A stretch of DNA of 36,300 nucleotides from an uncultured Lachnospiraceae bacterium (GTDB lineage: Bacteria > Bacillota > Clostridia > Lachnospirales > Lachnospiraceae). Under the pieces are notes generated by a model that was not told the origin of the DNA, did no database searches, and saw only the letters and a list, made by a program, of their open reading frames with translations. Location of the stretch: contig ONSO01000024.1 in the NCBI GenBank assembly GCA_900320485.1, forward strand, positions 1-36,300, in the 5' to 3' direction. The position numbers and the translations under genes are program-made. This document shows, piece by piece, positions 1 to 7,682 of this stretch; position 1 is the first letter of the stretch; each line of letters begins with the position of its first letter.

Positions 1-956
1 TCCGGCGGGCAGGTGCAGGGATTTTCATTTCTCCTGAATGCGTTCTTGACGATCCGATCCTCCAGTGAGTGGAAGGTGATGATGCACAGCCGTCCGCCCG
101 GTGCCAGGAGGTCGATCAGGCTGTCGATGGAGTCCTGCAGCACATCCAGTTCCCGGTTGCAGGCAATCCGGATCGCCTGGAACGTGCGCTTGCAGGGGTT
201 TCCGTACTTCTCCTGCATCTTCATCGGAATGGAGCTCCGGATGATGGCGACCAGTTCTCCCGTCGTCTCCAGGGGGTGCTGCTCCCTTGCCTTTGCGATG
301 TTCTCTGCGATGCGCCCTGCGTAGCGCTCCTCGCCGTAGTCTTTGAGAATCCTTGCAAGGTCCTCCGCAGACCAGGTGTTGACAATGGTCTTTGCAGAGA
401 CCGGGTTCTCCTGGTCCATGCGCATGTCCAGGGGTTCGTCCTCGTTGTAGGAAAAGCCCCGCTCCGGGTTGTCGAGCTGGTAGGACGAGACGCCGATGTC
501 GAGCAGGATCCCGTCTGCCTCCCGGATGCCGAGCCGTTCTGCAATCTCCGGGATGTGCTCATAGTTGTCGTGAACGATGGTGACCCGGTCCGCAAAGGGG
601 GAGAGATGCGCAGTTGCCGCCTGGATGGCATCCTCATCCTGATCGATGCCGACAAGCCTTCCGCCCTCCGTGAGCCTTTTTGCGATCTCATAGGAGTGGC
701 CAGCGCCGCCGAGCGTCCCGTCGATGTAGATGCCGGAGGGCCTGATGTTCAGATTTGCAATGGTCTCCTCAAACTTCCCGCGATCCACAAAGAAGTACTC
801 CACGCCGTCCCGCTCCCCCTCCCGGGGCTTTCTGGTCGTCATGGAAATGGACAGCGCGTAATTGTCATAATTCTGCAGGAGCTTTTTCACCAAAGTCCCC
901 TTGCCTGCTCCGGAAAATCCGGAGATCACCATCAAAATTCCTTTTTTTGCCTCCAT
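1..956 (-). CDS. rsmH: Chimeric ORF: guanylate kinase N-terminus fused in frame to RsmH (16S rRNA m4C1402 methyltransferase), runs off window edge
   Basis: One open frame starts at ATG 956 and leaves the window at position 1. About the first 62 residues are guanylate kinase. From about position 770 downward the protein is RsmH (MraW), which N4-methylates C1402 of 16S rRNA using S-adenosylmethionine. RsmH marks seen in order are the SAM-binding DGTLGGAGHS, GIDQDEDA, LLDIGVSSYQLDNPERGFSY, PLDMRMD, RTFQAIRIACNREL and FHSLEDRIVKNAFR. The usual RsmH start (about ten residues ending VLLEETI) is replaced by the kinase sequence, and the final part lies outside the window. RsmH normally sits in the division/cell-wall cluster, not after remA. 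The rsmH part also lacks the ACGT enrichment of the rest of the window. The RsmH identification is secure; the fusion is probably not a natural protein. Confidence 0.85.
   Translation of the reverse strand, partial: MEAKKGILMVISGFSGAGKGTLVKKLLQNYDNYALSISMTTRKPREGERDGVEYFFVDRGKFEETIANLNIRPSGIYIDGTLGGAGHSYEIAKRLTEGGRLVGIDQDEDAIQAATAHLSPFADRVTIVHDNYEHIPEIAERLGIREADGILLDIGVSSYQLDNPERGFSYNEDEPLDMRMDQENPVSAKTIVNTWSAEDLARILKDYGEERYAGRIAENIAKAREQHPLETTGELVAIIRSSIPMKMQEKYGNPCKRTFQAIRIACNRELDVLQDSIDSLIDLLAPGGRLCIITFHSLEDRIVKNAFRRNENPCTCPP
765..956 (-). pseudogene. gmk: 5' part of guanylate kinase gene (truncated by the rsmH join)
   Basis: Guanylate kinase (GMP + ATP to GDP + ADP) is the expected gene after yicC and remA. 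This segment has the P-loop GFSGAGKGT near residues 13-21 and the GMP-binding segment SISMTTRKPREGERDG followed by VEYFFVD near residues 37-56. The ribosome site AAGGAG lies over the end of remA, eight bases before ATG 956, so translation is coupled to remA. The family is about 200 residues long. Here recognisable kinase sequence ends after FVDRGKFEE, so the lid and base-contacting half are absent. The enzyme could not work if this is the only copy, and gmk is normally essential. That argues for an assembly join rather than a real deletion. Confidence 0.8.
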
Positions 957-961
957 GAAGC

Positions 962-1237
962 TTACTCCTTCCCGTCGTCTTCCTTTTCTTCCGGCGCCAT
1001 GCCTTCCTGCGCACGCCCCGCAATGGTCTCGGGAAGCAGTGCCGACAGCACTACCTGACCATTTTCCATCACAAGGACGGATTTTGTCTTACGCCCCTGA
1101 GTTGCGTCGATGGCCATACCCGTCTCCTTCGCCTTCTGCACCAACCGCTTAACGGGTGCCGCATCCGGACTGACGATGGCAATGATCTTTTCCGTATTTA
1201 CAATGTTTCCAAATCCCACGTGAATTAACTTGTTCAT
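962..1237 (-). CDS. remA: RemA/DUF370 family regulatory protein
   Basis: A 91-aa protein beginning MNKLIHVGFGNIVN, the hallmark of the RemA (DUF370) family. In Bacillus RemA is a DNA-binding activator of extracellular-matrix and osmoprotection genes. The core includes IAIVSPDAAPVKRL, the DATQGRKTKSV motif and VVLSALLPETIAGR; the last 15 residues are acidic and poorly conserved. I chose ATG 1237 over the upstream ATG 1249 because GAGGGAG lies just before it and the family begins at MNKLIH. It sits 15 bases after the yicC stop codon and 5 bases before the gmk start, matching the conserved yicC-remA-gmk order of Firmicutes. The family is certain; the regulon in this organism is unknown. Confidence 0.92.
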   Translation of the reverse strand: MNKLIHVGFGNIVNTEKIIAIVSPDAAPVKRLVQKAKETGMAIDATQGRKTKSVLVMENGQVVLSALLPETIAGRAQEGMAPEEKEDDGKE

Positions 1238-1252
1238 GATCTCCCTCATTGA

Positions 1253-2131
1253 CTATTCAACGTTTTGGATTTGTTCCCTTACCTTTTCGATCTCGGTCTT
1301 AAGTTCAATGCCGCAGTTGGAGATCTCAAGGTCATTCGACTTAGACAAAATGGTATTTGCCTCGCGGTTCATCTCCTGTGCGATGAAATCCAGCTTTCTT
1401 CCAATGCTGCCGCCCTCCATCAGGGCATTTTTTGTGGTCTCCACGTGGCTGCGCAGACGCACCATTTCCTCGTCAACGCATACCTTGTCGGCAAAAATGG
1501 TAACCTCAGTGATCAGGCGGGACTCATCTACGGTGTTGTCCCCCAGCATCTCCTTTACCTTATCCTGCAATTTCTGGCGGTATTCCTCGATGATCTGCGG
1601 GCTTCTTGCCGCAATGAAATCCACCAGTTTCAAAATGCCGTCCAGCTTACCGATCAGGTCATTCTTCAGGTTTTCGCCCTCCGCGATCCGGCTCTGCACA
1701 AACATTTCCGCCGCGCCGTCCAAAGCCTTCTTCAGCTCCTTCCAGATCTCCTCCTCGTCGCCGTCATTCTCCTCCATGGTAAACACGTCAGGATATTTCG
1801 ACAGCGTGGAAACGCGCACGTCATCCTCCAGTCCAAAATCCTGCTGCATCTGGCGCAGATACTTCAGGTACTCAGCCGCCAGCTCCTTATTATAGTGCAC
1901 GTTCGAGGTATTCTCTGAGAGATCCTCATACGTAATAAACAGATCCACCTTTCCTCTGGAAACGTAATTCTTTAGCTCACTCCGAATGGAAGATTCGAAA
2001 AAATTCAGCTTTTTCGGCATCTTAACGTTAACGTCCAGATAACGATGATTTACGGCTTTCATTTCCACCGTAAACTTTCTGTTATTCTCCGTAACCTCAC
2101 AACGGCCGAATCCGGTCATGCTTTTGATCAT
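1253..2131 (-). CDS. yicC: YicC family endoribonuclease-like protein
   Basis: A 292-aa protein of the normal YicC length. It begins MIKSMTGFGRCE and contains VEMKAVNHRYLDVNVKMPK, both typical YicC_N signatures. The C-terminal DUF1732 region includes GRKLDFIAQEMNREANTILSKS near residues 245-265, with several acidic residues typical of the family. In E. coli YicC is an RNase involved in small-RNA turnover; the role in Clostridia is less clear. It is the first gene of the yicC-remA-gmk transcription unit. A strong promoter lies directly upstream, overlapping the end of the transglutaminase gene, and GGAAGGGAT precedes the ATG. Confidence 0.93.
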   Translation of the reverse strand: MIKSMTGFGRCEVTENNRKFTVEMKAVNHRYLDVNVKMPKKLNFFESSIRSELKNYVSRGKVDLFITYEDLSENTSNVHYNKELAAEYLKYLRQMQQDFGLEDDVRVSTLSKYPDVFTMEENDGDEEEIWKELKKALDGAAEMFVQSRIAEGENLKNDLIGKLDGILKLVDFIAARSPQIIEEYRQKLQDKVKEMLGDNTVDESRLITEVTIFADKVCVDEEMVRLRSHVETTKNALMEGGSIGRKLDFIAQEMNREANTILSKSNDLEISNCGIELKTEIEKVREQIQNVE

Positions 2132-2184
2132 GTTTGCTATCCCTTCCGTGCCCTGCCCCTATGGTTTGTCGCACACTCCGTATT

Positions 2185-2213
2185 ATTATATTCTAAACTC
2201 ACCTGCTCGTCAA
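2185..2213 (-). promoter_or_regulatory. SigA-type promoter for yicC-remA-gmk
   Basis: On the minus strand TTGACG (2213-2208) is separated by exactly 17 bases from TATAAT (2190-2185). The -35 overlaps the stop codon of the upstream transglutaminase gene. The predicted transcript starts about 47 bases before the yicC ATG. Confidence 0.8.
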
Positions 2214-4471
2214 GCCCTGCGATGCGCCTTTCTGACGGATTTCCAAAGCCCGGTTACCTGTTTCCGAAGCTGCTCATAGTTCCGTCCCGTCTCCGGCGCA
2301 AAGAACGTACCATAAAGCTCCCCCTGAAGATTTTCAGGAATTGTAACGCCATAACGCGTCGCAAGATATCCCAGCTCCTCCCCGGGCGTTGTCAGCTTCC
2401 GGAATTCTTCATCCCTGTCCTTCACCCAGGCCGTCATGCGCCCATACTCCAGCTGCACGCGCTCCTTGCCCGGAAGCTTTGATTCACGATACGAAGCCAT
2501 GACATGCTTTCCGATGAAGATCGCAAGGACCGCGGCGATCAATAGCCCCAGCACTCCCATTCCGCCTGCCAGTACGTTCTCCACGTATTCCGCCGCGGCC
2601 TGCTGCCCGTCACCATCCTGCGCGTTTTGGTCACCGCCGCCTAAAATGGCATCCCAGAAGGAGGCCGTCTCCTCTTCGTCCTGAGAAACGCTGGGCGTTA
2701 CGTTAACCACGATCCAGCCCTTTCCTTCCACGTAGGCCTCGATCCAGGCATGTGCCTGTCCGTCAGGGATCTCCACCTCCATCATGGCCGTTTCGCCCAA
2801 AGGCGCATATCCGTCATAATAATCCTTGTACTCCATGTCCTCCATCAGTTCGCCGTCCGTCACCACGTCCGTATAGGAAAATACGTATCCTTCCACGTAG
2901 CGCGCGGGGATCCCCATATACCTCAGCATCAAAGTACCCGCCGACGCAAAGTGCGTACAATATCCCTTTTTATTGCGGGACAGGAAGTAGCTTACGTAGT
3001 CCAATCCGCCAAAATAATAACCGGGACGCAGCGTGTAAGCATATTTTTCTTCAAAGAATGCCACCAGCTTTGCCGCGATCTCCTCCGGCGTTCCCGCAAG
3101 GGCCGCCTCCTCGCAGGCATTGGCTACGCTTCTTTTGCAGATGGGCGGCACCCAGAGATAACGCTCATTGATCTGTTCCTCCCCTGCCCCCGGGACTTCA
3201 TCGTTCCTCACGACAGGATAATAGGTATATGACATGCCGTTTTTCGCGCCGCCGGGAAATCCGGAAGCCGGAAGCGCCATGACTTCTCCGACGTCCGTGT
3301 AGTACGGCCTGTACTCATAACCCTGCGCCGCGCCTACGTTATACACCTCCATGACGCCTCTTGGCTGAATCTGGGGATCCGCCTCATACTCGGCCTTGCG
3401 TGCCGCCGTTGTCGCAAGCATTTTATCTTCCGACCTGCCAAGTACGTCCGTTGCCTTGCTCCAGCGCTGTCCGTCATAATCCAGTCCCGTAAATGCCTTT
3501 AAATACGTGGTTTCCATGGAATATGGCGTAAATCTTACGATCAGATGCGTCTCGTCCGTGGGCACCATCATGGTGTTTTGGGATAATCTTCCTTCATTGA
3601 GTCCGCCGCCTGCGGCATTGTTCATAAAAAGCGCCATCACGCCATACTGTGCAAACGTCATGGCCGTTCCCTCCGTCTCTGCCTTCACGGGGTTTTTGGG
3701 CACCACGGCCCAATACCGTACCTTCGGGAGCAGAATGCCCAGCAGTACCACCGTTGCCCCTGCCAGCACCATTCCAATGGGCAGGGCATTTTTGATCTGC
3801 TTTGACACGTTCTTTTTTATTCTGGCATTTTGCAGGATCCCCAAAGTGGCATATCCCGAGAGCAAAAGGAACAGGCAAAGCAGATCCGGCGTCTTTTCGA
3901 AATAGATCGGCACGAAATACAGCGTAAACGTGAACAGCACCGTCCGAAGAAGGCTCGCCTTATACTGGAGCCTGATCACCATCAGGATTTCAAATACCAC
4001 GCCCACAAACAGCGCAATGGCCGTCACCGTCTGATACGTATCCTCTACCTGAAGGTTATAGAGACCGCCGCCCACTACGCCAAGGTAGCTTTGGGCCGCC
4101 TCGTAGATCTCATTGATCACGGCGTAAGCACCACTGTTCAGGATCCAAAACCGCCGCACCGCCACGTAGGCATATGCAACAAAGATGCCAATGACGCAAA
4201 GGTTCGTAAACCATTTCTTCCCCGTCTCGTAAATGAACGCCAAAATGAGCGCAAGTCCCATAAGTCCGCCAATGCAAAAGAACCGGTTAAACGCGATTCC
4301 ATAGGCATTCAAAAAGCCTCCCACGGCGCCGTAAGAGATCATGAAAACAAGCAGCGCCTTGGTCAGCGCCGCCGCCACGTCATATTTTTCTTTTTTCCCG
4401 GTTTCCTTCAGTTCCACCTGAGGAATCTTTCTCCGTCGCATTCCTCCGGGCAGAAACCGATGCTCCGGCAT
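2210..4471 (-). CDS. Membrane-anchored transglutaminase-like protein (TgpA/DUF3488-like)
   Basis: About 753 aa. The N-terminal third has several hydrophobic membrane segments, followed by a large extracytoplasmic part and a transglutaminase-core domain. One more membrane segment (GMGVLGLLIAAVLAIFIG) precedes a cytoplasmic tail of about 100 residues. The core has Cys505 in KKGYCTHFAS and His574 in GQAHAWIEAY. The third triad position is Asn590 (VVNVTP) where Asp is usual. ATG 4471 is preferred because AAAGGA lies ten bases upstream and it follows the DUF58 stop at once; the ATG at 4513 has no ribosome site. It is the last gene of the MoxR-DUF58-transglutaminase operon, a widespread arrangement thought to act on cell-surface proteins. 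The substrate is unknown. Confidence 0.85.
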   Translation of the reverse strand: MPEHRFLPGGMRRRKIPQVELKETGKKEKYDVAAALTKALLVFMISYGAVGGFLNAYGIAFNRFFCIGGLMGLALILAFIYETGKKWFTNLCVIGIFVAYAYVAVRRFWILNSGAYAVINEIYEAAQSYLGVVGGGLYNLQVEDTYQTVTAIALFVGVVFEILMVIRLQYKASLLRTVLFTFTLYFVPIYFEKTPDLLCLFLLLSGYATLGILQNARIKKNVSKQIKNALPIGMVLAGATVVLLGILLPKVRYWAVVPKNPVKAETEGTAMTFAQYGVMALFMNNAAGGGLNEGRLSQNTMMVPTDETHLIVRFTPYSMETTYLKAFTGLDYDGQRWSKATDVLGRSEDKMLATTAARKAEYEADPQIQPRGVMEVYNVGAAQGYEYRPYYTDVGEVMALPASGFPGGAKNGMSYTYYPVVRNDEVPGAGEEQINERYLWVPPICKRSVANACEEAALAGTPEEIAAKLVAFFEEKYAYTLRPGYYFGGLDYVSYFLSRNKKGYCTHFASAGTLMLRYMGIPARYVEGYVFSYTDVVTDGELMEDMEYKDYYDGYAPLGETAMMEVEIPDGQAHAWIEAYVEGKGWIVVNVTPSVSQDEEETASFWDAILGGGDQNAQDGDGQQAAAEYVENVLAGGMGVLGLLIAAVLAIFIGKHVMASYRESKLPGKERVQLEYGRMTAWVKDRDEEFRKLTTPGEELGYLATRYGVTIPENLQGELYGTFFAPETGRNYEQLRKQVTGLWKSVRKAHRRA

Positions 4472-4475
4472 CTTT

Positions 4476-5507
4476 TTATCGTCCTTTAACGTACGCACCC
4501 TTATATGCTCCATTTTTGACTAAAACATAGGCTTCTCCGGGGAACTCCGCCTCCATGGCATATTGAGCCTTCTGTGGCTCCATCTTGCCAGGCACGCTCA
4601 GGATCTCGTCCAAGGCGCTCTCCAATTCCCCTTCTTCCGCCAGATACCGTCCCTGCAGATTTCCTCCAAGTCCCAGCCAGCAAAGCCTGACGGGATAACC
4701 CTTCTCCAACAGCAACAGGCCCAGCCCGTGCAGGGATGCCATCAGTGCATCATTCTCATCTTCATTCTCCGTCAGGGCAAGCAGCACGTTGATCCTGTCC
4801 CTGCCCGTGGCCAGCCGCTCCCTGACCATGGTCCGCCCCGTCTTTGCAGACAATTTCCAATGAATGTTTTTCAGCTCGTCCCCCGGTACGTATTCCCGGA
4901 TCTCATAGTCCGGATTTACGTCCGTGCCCCGTTTCTTTGTCTCGTTTTCGTTGGGGAAATCCTCCACGCACGCGGAAAGCTCCTCGTCATCCGCCCGCTC
5001 CATGCTCGGCGAAACAATGACCCAGGCTGCGTCCGGCACGGCATTCTTCATGCGAAAGATCCCAAGCCAGTCCCAGATCACAAATTCCTTCACCGCGATC
5101 TCCACGCGCCCCGCGTGATGACTGACCAGATCCCTCTCAAGCACGTAACTGGTGCCGGGCCCGGCCCAGGTCCTTTCCCTTCCCTGACTCTCATAGCCGG
5201 TAAACACGTTGCGGATCTCATAGGATACCTCTGCGGCAAATCCCAGAAATCTGCTGACGTTCCTGATCCGGATGCTCATGGGGACCGTGCGTTCCCTGCC
5301 GATCCCTCCCCCCGGCAGAAAGGCTCCCACGGAAAAGGAATTTCTCTCACGATACAAAACATACGCGGATGCCGCGGCAACCACCATCGTTAATATCATC
5401 ATCAAAAATAATTCATACGTCCTGAAATACCACCAAAGGACACCCACGATCCCAAGGAAGATCAAATAGCGGAGGGCACCCCAGACGTGAATCTTCACCT
5501 TCTTCAT
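4476..5507 (-). CDS. DUF58 domain-containing membrane protein
   Basis: About 343 aa starting MKKVKIHVWGALRY. Two hydrophobic segments near residues 9-45 (YLIFLGIVGVLWWYF and LFLMMILTMVVAAASAYVLY) precede a soluble domain. The DUF58 signature is DYEIREYVPGDELKNIHWKL near residues 205-224, followed by SAKTGRTMVRER. DUF58 proteins resemble von Willebrand A folds and are normally encoded with MoxR ATPases, as here: the MoxR gene ends 28 bases upstream and the transglutaminase gene starts 4 bases downstream. I chose ATG 5507 because the longer frame upstream overlaps the MoxR gene and encodes a low-complexity basic stretch. Function is inferred from family and operon only. Confidence 0.85.
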   Translation of the reverse strand: MKKVKIHVWGALRYLIFLGIVGVLWWYFRTYELFLMMILTMVVAAASAYVLYRERNSFSVGAFLPGGGIGRERTVPMSIRIRNVSRFLGFAAEVSYEIRNVFTGYESQGRERTWAGPGTSYVLERDLVSHHAGRVEIAVKEFVIWDWLGIFRMKNAVPDAAWVIVSPSMERADDEELSACVEDFPNENETKKRGTDVNPDYEIREYVPGDELKNIHWKLSAKTGRTMVRERLATGRDRINVLLALTENEDENDALMASLHGLGLLLLEKGYPVRLCWLGLGGNLQGRYLAEEGELESALDEILSVPGKMEPQKAQYAMEAEFPGEAYVLVKNGAYKGAYVKGR

Positions 5508-5535
5508 CAAATTACCTGAACCCTTCCCCCGTGCC

Positions 5536-6456
5536 TTATACCGCGCGGATCCGCTCCGTGATCTCCCTGATGATCCCGGGCACGCTGGTTCCCTCTGCCC
5601 TTGCCATGGCATTTAAGTGGATTCTGTGCGCCCAGGTTTCCGGAATGACTGACAGCACGTCCTCAGGGATCACGTATTCCCCGCCCCGGATCATGGCCAT
5701 GGCTCTTGCCATCTTAAGGAGCGCAATGCTTCCGCGGGGGCTGACGCCCAGGGCGATCCTGGGATCCTTTCTCGTCTCCTCCGTCAGGTTCACCACGTAT
5801 TCATACAAGTTGTCCGATACGTGGAGCTCCCTGGTCTGCTGACGAAGCTCCAGCAGTCTTTCTCCCGTAAGCACGGGCTGCACCAGCTCCAGTCCCTTTC
5901 CGGCGCTCTCTTTCAGGATGTCCACCGCAGCCTTGTGATCGGGATATCCCATGGTCAGACAGATCAGGAATCTGTCCAGCTGCGACTCAGGCAAAAGCTG
6001 GGTGCCGGAGGAACCGTACGGATTCTCCGTTGCAATTACCGTAAAGGGTTCCGGCAAGGCATGCGTAATGCCGTCCACCGTTACCTTGCCCTCTTCCATA
6101 ACCTCCAGAAGCGCCGACTGCGTCTTTGATGAGGTTCTGTTCAGCTCATCAGCCAAAAACAGATTGCTAAAGATCGCTCCCTGCTTATACTCAAAGGTTC
6201 CCGACGCTCCGTTATACATGGTAAAGCCCACAATGTCACTGGGCAGCACGTCCGGCGTAAACTGCATTCTCCGATAATCCAGCTCCATGGCCTTCCCAAG
6301 GGCCATGGCAAGCGTTGTTTTTCCTACTCCGGGAATGTCCTCAAGCAGCACGTGTCCGCCAGCCAGAACCGCCGCAAGCACCTTCCTGATCACGTCATCC
6401 TTTCCCTTTACAACCTTTCCCACCTGTATTACAACCTGCTCTAATTCCGTATTCAC
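5536..6456 (-). CDS. MoxR family AAA+ ATPase
   Basis: About 306 aa. It has a Walker A GVGKTT within EDIPGVGKTTLAMALGKAME, a Walker B FLADELNR, the MoxR segment FTPDVLPSDIVGFTMYN, a sensor-1 region TVIATENPYGSSGTQLLPE and a C-terminal GVSPRGSIALLKMARA. MoxR proteins are chaperone-like ATPases that usually work with the DUF58 partner encoded next door. The start is best read as GTG 6456, because GGAGG lies eight bases before it and the family begins at about NTELEQVV. The frame is open further upstream to 6558, but only because it runs through a 38-bp tandem repeat that shifts frame in each unit, so that extension (with ATGs at 6471 and 6558) is unlikely to be the real N-terminus. Confidence 0.88.
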   Translation of the reverse strand: MNTELEQVVIQVGKVVKGKDDVIRKVLAAVLAGGHVLLEDIPGVGKTTLAMALGKAMELDYRRMQFTPDVLPSDIVGFTMYNGASGTFEYKQGAIFSNLFLADELNRTSSKTQSALLEVMEEGKVTVDGITHALPEPFTVIATENPYGSSGTQLLPESQLDRFLICLTMGYPDHKAAVDILKESAGKGLELVQPVLTGERLLELRQQTRELHVSDNLYEYVVNLTEETRKDPRIALGVSPRGSIALLKMARAMAMIRGGEYVIPEDVLSVIPETWAHRIHLNAMARAEGTSVPGIIREITERIRAV

Positions 6457-6601
6457 GTTCCGTTCCTCCATGCAAACTGCAAATCCGTTTTTGCGTTCCG
6501 TTCCTCCATGCAAACTGCAAATCTGTTTTTGCGTTCCGTTCCTCCATGCAAACCGCAAATCTGTTTATGCGTTCCGTTCCTCCATGCAAACCGCAAATCT
6601 G
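6451..6601 (-). repeat. 38-bp tandem repeat x4, each unit carrying GGAGG and ATG
   Basis: Units lie at 6451-6487 (divergent), 6488-6525, 6526-6563 and 6564-6601. On the coding strand each contains GCATGGAGGAACGGAAC. Only the unit nearest the MoxR gene has GTG placed after the GGAGG; the others have GCG or GCA there. The array therefore looks like an amplified ribosome-binding segment. The period is not a multiple of three, so it does not encode a peptide repeat. Confidence 0.9.
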
Positions 6602-6715
6602 TTTTCTCTTCCCGGGCGCCTTGTGCCCGTTCCCCATCTGCCTGCAAGACAGCCTCCCGATCTTCCTCCGCCTTTTTCTGACTTTTCTCAGAAGCGCCGT
6701 GCTTTGCTCAGATCA

Positions 6716-6815
6716 GACTCTGCGTATCTACTTTAGACTCTGCGTATCTACTTTAGACCCTGCGTATCTACTTTAGACTCTGCGTATCTACTTTAGACTC
6801 TGCGTATCTATTTTA
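6716..6815 (-). repeat. 20-bp tandem repeat x5 upstream of the MoxR operon
   Basis: Five head-to-tail copies at 6716-6735, 6736-6755, 6756-6775, 6776-6795 and 6796-6815, nearly identical. On the operon strand each reads TAAAGTAGATACGCAGAGTC; the outermost has TAAAAT in place of TAAAGT. A 20-bp period is about two helical turns, so each unit presents the same DNA face. Confidence 0.9.
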
Positions 6816-6838
6816 ACATATTTGAGAACCATGGTAAA
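6810..6838 (-). promoter_or_regulatory. Candidate promoter for the MoxR operon
   Basis: On the minus strand TTTACC (6838-6833) lies 17 bases before TAAAAT (6815-6810). The -10 is part of the outermost 20-bp repeat, so transcripts would begin within the repeat array. The -35 is weak. Confidence 0.4.
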
Positions 6839-7259
6839 CCAATTCTTATGAATCTGCTTTGTAAGATTTTTAAGTGATCTTTGTCTGTTTTTTAATTCTG
6901 CCCCGAAAAATGCGTCTCTAAAAAGAAATTTCCAGAAAATTACCGCATTCCCACAAAATCCAGAACAATTGGCGGTAGTCAAAAAATTAGAGAACCCGAA
7001 AATTACAGCCTGCAAAAGAGATTACTCGAAAAAGGCGGTAATTTTTCAAGGAAAATTCCAATGCTTGCGTCACAATTCCTCCTTTCCCGCAATAAATCAG
7101 AAAAAATGAGGGAAAATCTACCGTTAAAAGCCTCCAAATTCGTCTTCTTGCGGTAACCGGCGCCATTCACAACTCCTTCGTCTACCGCAAAAAATCCTGT
7201 GCAGGGCAATTCTTCGGTAATATTTGGATTTTATTACATTCAGTGCCAAATTTTCCCTA
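6816..7259. other. Non-coding AT-rich region with clustered GCGGTA motifs
   Basis: No gene is supported between the MoxR promoter area and the LexA promoter. Two short minus-strand frames (6788-7015 and 7003-7209) have no ribosome site or recognisable product. The region contains five exact GCGGTA/TACCGC hexamers, at 6941, 6972, 7035, 7150 and 7183, in mixed orientation. It separates two divergent transcription units. Confidence 0.6.
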
Positions 7260-7288
7260 TTGAAAAATCAGAACATATGTTCTATAAT
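7260..7288 (+). promoter_or_regulatory. SigA promoter with LexA (SOS) box in its spacer
   Basis: TTGAAA (7260-7265), a 17-base spacer and TATAAT (7283-7288). The spacer holds the perfect 14-bp palindrome AGAACATATGTTCT at 7270-7283, which fits the Firmicutes LexA/DinR box GAAC-N4-GTTC and touches the -10. Bound LexA would block RNA polymerase, so the downstream gene should be DNA-damage inducible. Confidence 0.85.
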
Positions 7289-7403
7289 AAAGTTCCAAAC
7301 GTTTGCCAGCTTAACGCTTAACGCCGTTTGCCAGTTTGCTTAAAGCCTTAACAAGCTTTATAAGAGTTCAGCGATCCGGCACCGGGAAAGGAGGCGACGC
7401 GCC

Positions 7404-7682
7404 ATGGACAAACCCATTGACGTCATTTGTCAGCACAGGACCGATGGCGCCATTTTACCCATTAAGATCAAATGCGCTGACGATGACGGCGAGTATCAGG
7501 TCTATCGGATCCTAAGCTTCCGGGAGCTTACCCCCGGCGAAGCCACCTTTACTCTCCCCAACGCCGTCAATGCTACACGGATCCTTCGCCGCTTTGACTG
7601 TAAGATCCGGGTCTTCGGTAAAGAACGGATCATTTCCCTTCTCTACAACACTACCACGGGAAGATGGGACTTGCGCACCTGA
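7404..7682 (+). CDS. Small protein of unknown function under a LexA-box promoter
   Basis: A 92-aa protein starting MDKPIDVICQHRTDG. The start is firm: AAAGGAGG lies nine bases upstream of the ATG. It appears soluble, with no membrane segment or signal peptide, and ends in LLYNTTTGRWDLRT. I do not recognise a named domain. From memory, similar proteins of about 90 residues occur beside Y-family polymerase or SOS genes in Lachnospiraceae, but I cannot confirm this here. The transcript leader is about 110 bases and contains two copies of CGTTTGCCAG (7300 and 7325). rqcH follows 101 bases later and might be partly co-transcribed. Confidence 0.75.
   Translation: MDKPIDVICQHRTDGAILPIKIKCADDDGEYQVYRILSFRELTPGEATFTLPNAVNATRILRRFDCKIRVFGKERIISLLYNTTTGRWDLRT

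Noticed and set aside
69-1058. Long plus-strand frame of 329 codons at the window start
   Set aside because: It is antisense to the clear gmk/rsmH and remA coding and matches no family.
6451-6601. CRISPR-like array of 38-bp units
   Set aside because: Units are directly adjacent with no unique spacers, and no cas genes are present.
6788-7209. Two overlapping short minus-strand ORFs (75 and 68 codons)
   Set aside because: No ribosome site, no family resemblance, AT-rich intergenic composition.
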